Notes under the pieces: generated by a model | Told to the model about the DNA's origin: nothing | Databases searched by the model: none | The model's input: only the letters and a program-made list of their open reading frames with translations | In this document: positions 57,901 to 64,000 of the stretch, in pieces | How positions within the stretch are numbered: position 1 is the stretch's first letter | How the letters are laid out: every line of letters starts with the position of its first letter | Source of the DNA: Cephalotrichum gorgonifer | Lineage: Eukaryota; Ascomycota; Sordariomycetes; Microascales; Microascaceae | Reading direction: 5' to 3' | Assembly (NCBI GenBank): GCA_900312665.1 | Contig: ONZQ02000005.1 | Span: 1,343,077 to 1,407,076 of the forward strand | DNA: 64,000 bases | Translations under genes and position numbers: made by a program

Positions 57901-58718
57901 AATTATCGACTAATTCCTCAATCATGGCATTGCCGGGTTCCAGCAGTTGTAAAATGGCGGTTTCGGTGCGGTACTGGGCGGCGATCACTTTGTAGATCTT
58001 GCCCCGAGAGTGGAGCTCTTCGCTGGTTCCTCGATGGAGGGGTAGCGTATGGTGTTGTACTTGGAGTTAAGATAGGCCTGGGTTGTTATATAGCGAGATC
58101 AGTAATCTGCAAAGAAAACCTCGGGTTCTGTATGGCTTGACACGGACTACAGTGGGCTATACCTTCTGCATGACGAGGCCGCCGAAGCAATGGCCAATAA
58201 AGATGATGGGGCGAATTGGGCATTTCTAACAACTTAGTATATTCCCTCTTGGAATGTAGGAGGAAGAGGAAGACCCTGGTACCTCTCTTTCCTCCAAAAG
58301 CCTATGGAGCAGGGTGTTTGCAACATTGGACAATTCCTGGTTGACTGGGACGTCCCCATACCAGATGGAGTCATAAGAGAACGACATGATTCGTGCGCTT
58401 GGAGTCGCATCAGGCAGCATATTCAGATCACTCAACCAGTTCACGGGGGCGGACCCAGGTGTTGATGTTTTGGAAGAGCCTTGCGTACCGGGTGACTTGA
58501 CTTTGTGAGTCCAGGTCCAGTCGGCATCTGCCCCAAGACCGTGAACAGCAACAATGCTACCAGCCGCTAGTGTTAACGTTGCCAACCAGCGGAGCAGCTC
58601 GTGCAGCGAAAACTCACTCAACGTCGATATCGTCGGCATTCTGGGGCTCGTAAAGGACCTTGAGCCCGAGACGGTCGCTCTCGATGACCCGTGCCGGAAT
58701 GTTCTTGGGTATTGTCAT
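54912..58718 (-). pseudogene. NLR-type gene: alpha/beta hydrolase, NB-ARC, TPR, with internal inversion and frameshifts
   Basis: The minus strand starts at 58718 (MTIPKNIPARVIESDRLG). After an intron (donor GTGAGT at 58617) come IVAVHGLGADADWTWTHK and SYDSIWYGDVPVN, then in the next exon FIGHCFGGLVMQK, the nucleophile elbow of an alpha/beta hydrolase effector domain. VDIFCFFEQRLTP and, after another intron, VVNKDSAILQGYDWEGIPLNHFG follow, up to about 57671. The next segment, about 57330-57674, carries the expected linker on the plus strand. After it the minus strand resumes with KPDGAEGRRTVTVQALGGMGKTQLAV (P-loop of NB-ARC), LVIYDNYDNP and, past an intron, LGGLPLALSTAGAYL. A one-base frame change near 56470 separates this from LLRLWAYFDNQDLW and about nine kinesin-light-chain-like TPRs. 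A second change near 55105 precedes two more TPRs. No intact protein is possible as it stands. Confidence 0.8.
57330..57674 (+). other. Inverted segment inside the NLR gene
   Basis: Plus-strand reading gives LNKFRGPNDGNYVGVRNQT and MRMVEHA, then, after a probable intron, SLSGVTEVEHFVAREKELSE and IHNALAPAP. These are the pieces expected between the hydrolase domain (ending IPLNHFG on the minus strand) and the NB-ARC (starting KPDGAEGRRTV on the minus strand). The minus strand of the same stretch has stops and no recognisable content. The ends lie at short perfect palindromes: GAACAAGTTC (57330-57339) and CGGCGCCG (57667-57674). Confidence 0.72.
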
Positions 58719-59195
58719 GGTGGGGGCTGGGCGGGCGGCCGATGTCCGCAATATTACTATTAGGAATTGCAGAGGTGAGTGGAAGCAAACAAAAAAAGAA
58801 GAAGAAGAGGAAGAGGAAACCTATAGGCGGTAGGCTTTAGATGTCACGAAATCGCTATATTCGTCAAATCCTCAAGATAGACACGTCCTGCGGACTGCAA
58901 AGGGAATCGAAGTAGCAATGCAAGGGAGATTGAAATCAACAATCTCCAGAGAAACGTACAGCTATCTATTATAGTATTCTAAGTTCACCATCCATACCAC
59001 TCCTCGTCGTGTAGGCGCCGACCACGCACTACTCAACCTGGATAACTGGATACCAACGTTAGAGTCGGAAGTGGAAAAATACTCCGAATAACCGTTAGCT
59101 GCATCCATCGGACTCGTATTTGCCGCTGCTACCGGGCGAGAACTGGCCAACATTCGGGCCTAGCCAGTAGTAGTAGGCCCACCGCCGGCTGTTCC
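58719..59195. other. Intergenic upstream of the NLR gene
   Basis: Contains an A/G-rich run (AAGAAGAAGAGGAAGAGG) near 58796. No gene is supported. Confidence 0.4.
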
Positions 59196-59345
59196 CGCAA
59201 TGCGGTATAGGCGTCGAGGTGAAACAGGCGCACGCAATGCGGCATTGGCGCTCAATCGAAACACGCTCGCAATACCGCGTTGGCGCTGAGTTACAACACA
59301 CTCGCTAGAAAAGGGGCTGAGCCGGAACACGCTCGCAATTCGGCA
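59196..59345. repeat. Minisatellite, unit about 35 bases
   Basis: The unit start CGCAA or CGCTA recurs at 59196, 59233, 59268, 59303 and 59334, spaced 37, 35, 35 and 31 bases. Shared pieces include GGCGCT and ACACGCT/ACACACT. The copies are diverged; four and a half units are present. Confidence 0.7.
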
Positions 59346-60471
59346 CAATGATAATTACGCGCGCGCTGGGTTGAAACCGGCTGGAGTCGCTGCATGGTGG
59401 CTGTCTGGACTTACCAATCAGCTTTATCATCCTTGCCTTTTGGTGTGGCAACAAGGAGTTCTATTGCATTTGGTGTGTGTGAAGCGTGTGTAACATAACC
59501 AACTATGGCCCTCTCTATTTCGTGTTTCCAACAGGCACTGAACATTGCAATGCCATTGTACACCCTATTTCCTTCTACTCCCGCCCACCCTCTCGGTTCC
59601 TCCAATTGTTTCGAAGGGCCCCTTAATATAGCCATTGGCCACGGGCCTCCTACGTACTTTGGTCGGGACTGTCCGTCCCTAGCGCTGCATAAATGAGGCA
59701 GTAGTCCGCGGGGATAACCGCCATCGGAAGAGACAGGTGTTAAAACATGAGGGCCACAAGTGGATCGAAAGGCATCCTCATGAAACGCGTATCTGAAAAT
59801 AACAACCCGAACACCCAACAACACCTCCTTACGTAGTACGAAGCCTTGGCCGGAGCTGTCGCCCTCCACCATTTATTTCTATCTCTGGGGCAGGGAGCAT
59901 CTGGTGATTGTCGTAAAATACGACCCTAAGCCAGAGACGGGACTTTTGTTGGCCTCTGTATAGATGAAAGGCCCTGGATTCGCCATGAACAGACTTGGCC
60001 AGCCTTCATTCTCCGCCCGTTCATAGCCAATACTGGCGGAATCCTACCGAGGCAGTGCGTATTAATGTGGTAAGCGCCCCGGCCCATGATTGCGGATACT
60101 CACTCAGGCCCACAAGGGCCGAAGTATGCATCCTGCACTGCAGTTTATTCCGGGGCTACTTAATCCCTTGAAATTACATGGCGCCTTACTCCTCATGTTC
60201 CCGGTAGAACGTCGTTAACTGCGTGGACATCGTGCTGGGATAGACCATACACAAAATTTTCTGCTATCTTGTGAGTGTAGCGCGGGCTTCTGAGGATGGA
60301 CACACGTGTAGGTCATACATAGCACACCTCCGAAGGGAAGGTCAGGGTGGTTCATAGTAATGATTGTACTGTATATACCTACAGCAACCCCCTATCTAAG
60401 CGTATCGACATAAACATGGCGCTCCAACAGCCACAGGTCTTGGAACAGCCACAGACTTTCGATTGATACGA
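59346..60471. other. Intergenic, nothing recognised
   Basis: A 153-codon minus frame at 59411-59872 has no recognisable domain. The 3' region of the MFS gene is at the right. Confidence 0.35.
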
Positions 60472-62588
60472 TCAGTAACCAATATACCGCCAGCCAAGGT
60501 CGACTTGCTGCTGGGTTACCCCACCCTTCATCGCCCTGCGTTGGTCCTCCTCACTTCCCCCGAGCAGCTTATTCATTTTCCTTACCCAAAACAGGTAGCC
60601 CGTGATGGTCACGAGGAACGCGAAAGCACATCCTAGCACTGGAGAAGGTGAACGTTAGAACCTTGACTTGCATTTTGACGGAGCCTCCAAAGGGGCACAG
60701 ATACTTACAGGTCCCGAAAGCGCCGAGATAACGCGGTGGCGCATAGTAGAGGTAGCTGGCCCAGACGTTGGAGAGGCCGCCGATGGAGTTTATCATGGCG
60801 ACGCCGGCAGCCCGCTTGGGGTAGGGCCGAGCCATGTGCAGGTTCACGGTTTTGTACAGCATGATTTGGGGTCCCGCTATGATTTGGTCAGATAGAAGTC
60901 CTCGGCGCGTCTTGCAACATGCCAGAGGTGGCGGGCTAGGAGTTGTGAACTTACTGCAGACGGAAGGTATGAGCATCATGGCGAAATATCGAGCGCCGGT
61001 ATTGAGTGTCGACATAGCGACAATGTAGGCAACAAATGCGACGCACAAGGAGAAAACAATGATGGGGTAGATTGAATTCTTTCTCTGGGGGGAATGTTAG
61101 TAAAGGTACACATAAGGAAAATGTGTTTCCGGTTAACTTACGTCGCTATAGAAGGATATGCAGTAGAACCAGATGGCAGCGAATACATACGGCGGGGCGG
61201 TGAGCAACAGGGAGATCATGCTCGAATAGTTGAGAGTCTGTACAATCGACCTGTTTGGCTAGTTAGTAGACCGGGGCAATAAATCTCGTCCGAGCTGGAC
61301 ACAGGTGAAGAAACAACTTACGGGAAGAAATTGACAGTGCTACCCATGGCCTGGGCCATACCCATGCACCACACCATAACCCATATCTTAGGGTCCAGCA
61401 CTGCTAACTTAAAGCCACCCAATGTGGTTGTCTCCTCGTGGGCCTCTCCTGCACCTGCCTCCATCTCGAGACGCCAGACGGCATAGTCGCGCTCGATGGG
61501 CTTGAGAATACGGGCGTTGTGCGGATACTCGGGCATGATAAGCGCAAATATGAGACCACAGCCAACGGTCGCGGCGCCCTCCCTAGCGATAATTGTTAAA
61601 CCTCAACCGCCATGATTCTCTGGGACCCTTGGGGAAAGGCTTACACAATAAATAGCCATCGCCACCCGGCGATGCCGTACCGTCCCTCAAGCGTCAGACA
61701 GGCCGCAGCGACGAGACCGCCGAACGCGCTACCGATCATCTGGAACATGAAGAGCGCGGCAAGACGCTTGCCAAGCTCATTCTTGGTGTACCAGGCGCTG
61801 AGGAAGTAGATTACACCGGGGAAGAAGACGGCTTCCGTTATGCCGAGCATAACTCGGAGGGCCAGGAGAGAGTCGTAGTTCTTGACGGCTGCGGTTGAGC
61901 CGCTGACGGCGCCCCATATCACGGCCGCGCTGCAGATATCTACGTAAAGAACACTCGTCAGTTGCGGAAAACATTCCCCACTGGGGGAATGAGAGGGCCT
62001 TGCACTTACAGAATCCGGGGCGAGTAATCTTGGTCATGATGAGATTGGAAGGGATCTGGAAGGGGAGGTATCCGACTACAAGTGCAGTTAGTTCGTAGTT
62101 CGAATCTATGGGGAGAACTTGAGGTCACTAACCAAAGAGAATCGAGATGGCCGTAGCAAACTGCGTGGTGTCCATATTCAGGTCGTCCATGATGCCATAC
62201 AGCTTAGTAGCAGCCAGAGCAGATCGATCAACATCTAGGTAAGTTAGCCGTCAGCCTCCTCTGAGAACAGGATAGCATTTGAGACGCACAATTCAGCAGA
62301 TACAGGATTCCCATAATAGGCCTTATATCAAGTCAGCATGCTGTCTGAATTGCGGGCGATGGGTGGCGTCGTCGCCGCGCAATCTCACATAATGACCATA
62401 TCCATCTTTCTGACTATCCTTTTCTTGAGGTCTTGTAACTCCTCTTCCGTCAAGTCCCGAATACTGTCCGGCTTAGGAACGGCATCCTCAACGATATGAG
62501 CCTCCTCTTTCATGACGTCGACGTCCACAGGCTGGTCGATCGACGCACTGGACGCTGCGCGTGTGTCTTCCCTATGCTGGGCGGACAT
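60472..62588 (-). CDS. MFS transporter, Dal5/allantoate-permease type (ten exons)
   Basis: Ten proposed exons run from the ATG at 62588 to the TGA at 60472, roughly 500 residues. The first exon (62588-62389) encodes an acidic N-terminal tail ending DLKKRIVRKMDMVIM. Later exons give MGILYLLNYVDRSALAATKLYG, QFATAISILFVGYLPFQIPSN, GITEAVFFPGVIYFLSAWYTK, GWRWLFIVEGAATVGCGLIFAL, VQTLNYSSMISLLLTAPPY, YFAMMLIPSVC, then TVNLHMARPYPKRAAGVAMIN and SYLYYAPPRYLGAFGT, and a terminal helix with a basic tail. This is the complete twelve-helix pattern of the anion:cation symporter family, including the D-R-S start of helix 1 and the PPRY loop. Introns are 50-80 bases with GTAAGT-type donors. Substrate unknown. 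It stands alone, apart from the oxygenase block. Confidence 0.88.
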
Positions 62589-64000
62589 CGCGAGACGCTT
62601 TTTTGCTGAAGAAATAAGGTCTTGAAGATGGAGCGAGGTACTAGAGCGTTAAACGAGACAGCGTAGTGGTATTCGAGAGGACAGGCTACTCTCTTGATAC
62701 CGAACAGGCGTCAGGATCGATTATAACTCAGCGGCAAGGAAAAGTCTAGGTCAGGTGGATGCCGGATTCATATATGGGAATGAGGAAGGTACATAGAGCT
62801 TGTAGGCAAATGAGATGGGAACTTCAATTACTTTGTGGCTCCAGAACCGCGGTGGCGGGAACACGGCACAAGGAGGAAGATCAGATCGTCTAATCCCCGC
62901 AAAATTGATATGCTTCCCCGCATTCCATGGTGTATTTACCAGGAGGCAGGGATGCTTTCGGCCCAGCGATCTTCAAATAGACTAGCCATATCCTGCCAAG
63001 GTTAAAGACGCTGTATAGTTAGGCGACGGGAGTAACCTTTTACGGCACACGAGCGCAGAACCGCCCGCCTAGTTGGAGGGACGGTGGAAATTCCGGAAGG
63101 ATACCGAACACATCGGCTACTTGTCTTGGCCCATGTAAACTGGGTTAGGGCTCTCCCTGATCGGCAGTCCCGTTCGCTCGCCAAACCGTGAGGGGAATGG
63201 CGGACATCCTCTGCGCTTGGGGAATAGCGTAGCCGACGAAGGTGATGATCTGCATCACAAGCAGAAAGGGAAGGCGTGCCGGGCCTTGGCGATTGGTCCA
63301 GGGGTACTGTACGCAAGCAGGGAGATAGGGGGTGTAAGAGAGGGGGGGAAGCAGGACTGTGCGACCCGATATCCCTGCAACCGTGTGGGGATACAGGCAT
63401 TTCTACCGTTGTAATAAGTGCTCCCATCTCCGAACAGTTTACCGAAGCGAGGACATGCTGGCAGAGAATATACATTTTCGGTAAGCGTCCGCTGCTTGAC
63501 TGCCTGCCGACAGCCTCAGGAAGTGTTAAGGCCACTGGTCCTTATACGCAGCAGCCGGAAGACGGGCAGGAGCGGTGGCAGGAACACTCACGACCGGGCG
63601 GCGACCACCATTTCTTGTCCAGTAGGCCAGCATCAAAACAGCATGAAATTTTACGAACTACGGGTGATGGCCTGACTTTAAGTGTAGTAATACAACAGTG
63701 ACTATAATTTATCTAACACATCCATTGCTGTATTCTTCATTCACAAGATCAAGGTCTTCGTCTACTAGCCGTCCTAGCATACCTGCACTTCTGATGCCCA
63801 GTCTTGGGAAATGCATATATGCTGTTTTTCTTGGGCGGGGATTATCATTTGTTGCCATTTTCCTTTTCTCCAACCATCGAGGCTACATGTCCTTGCGGGG
63901 GAGGAAATCTCGGTGAGGCGGCTCGTTGTTAATGAAATCCCACCGCCGTCACCCTGTGAGTTTGAGCAAAAGAATGGTGTCCGAAGAAGCATGGAGCCAA
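62589..64000. other. Right-end stretch, nothing recognised
   Basis: Frames of up to 177 codons at 63002-63535 overlap each other on both strands and have no recognisable domain. The first few hundred bases probably hold the promoter of the MFS gene. Confidence 0.35.

Noticed and set aside
59411..59872. 153-codon minus-strand frame
   Set aside because: No domain, signal or splice context; probably chance.
63002..63535. 177-codon minus-strand frame at the right end
   Set aside because: Overlaps several opposite-strand frames of similar length and has no recognisable content.
1..64000. CRISPR arrays, operons, Shine-Dalgarno sites
   Set aside because: The window is eukaryotic; no regularly spaced identical repeats with unique spacers were seen.

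Overview
This window looks like nuclear DNA of a filamentous ascomycete (Pezizomycotina, possibly Eurotiales-like; the order is inference). The evidence is short 50-140 base GT-AG introns with CTAAC-type branch sites, a dispersed 5S rRNA gene, an intron-bearing tRNA-Gly, and typical fungal families: 2EXR, HET, NLR with NB-ARC and TPR, fungal rhodopsin-domain, GMC oxidoreductase and Dal5-type MFS. Splice sites were placed by eye from consensus sequence, phase and family expectation, so each multi-exon model is a proposal.

Layout. 0-9 kb: mostly gene-poor, with a degenerate 74-base minisatellite, two near-identical tRNA-Gly(GCC) genes, a metallo-beta-lactamase-like gene, a hypothetical gene with a possible mitochondrial presequence, and a badly broken kelch-repeat gene. 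11-13 kb: an intact secreted GMC oxidoreductase. 15-22 kb: a multi-pass membrane protein, a 2EXR protein, tRNA-Met, a broken ankyrin gene, an F-box-like Cys-rich protein and a 5S rRNA gene. 25-30 kb: a rhodopsin-domain membrane protein and a CorA-like transporter that includes a GC-AG intron. 31-38 kb: gene-sparse DNA with two small secreted proteins (one needing an 8-base microexon) and a HET-domain relic.

38.7-53.6 kb is a dense metabolic block that looks like two sets of the same three parts: Baeyer-Villiger-type flavin monooxygenase, Dal5-type MFS transporter and luciferase-like FMN monooxygenase, plus one medium-chain dehydrogenase/reductase. The layout suggests a catabolic cluster for import and stepwise flavin oxygenation of an unknown substrate. 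I see no flavin reductase, esterase or transcription factor in it. The second transporter appears to have lost its N-terminal helices.

54.9-58.7 kb is an NLR-type gene (alpha/beta hydrolase, NB-ARC, TPR). A segment of about 340 bases lies in the opposite orientation, exactly where the linker between the hydrolase and the NB-ARC should be. The gene also has frameshifts. This inverted segment is the most unusual structure in the window. The right end holds a 35-base minisatellite and another ten-exon Dal5-type transporter; the last 1.4 kb shows nothing I can support.
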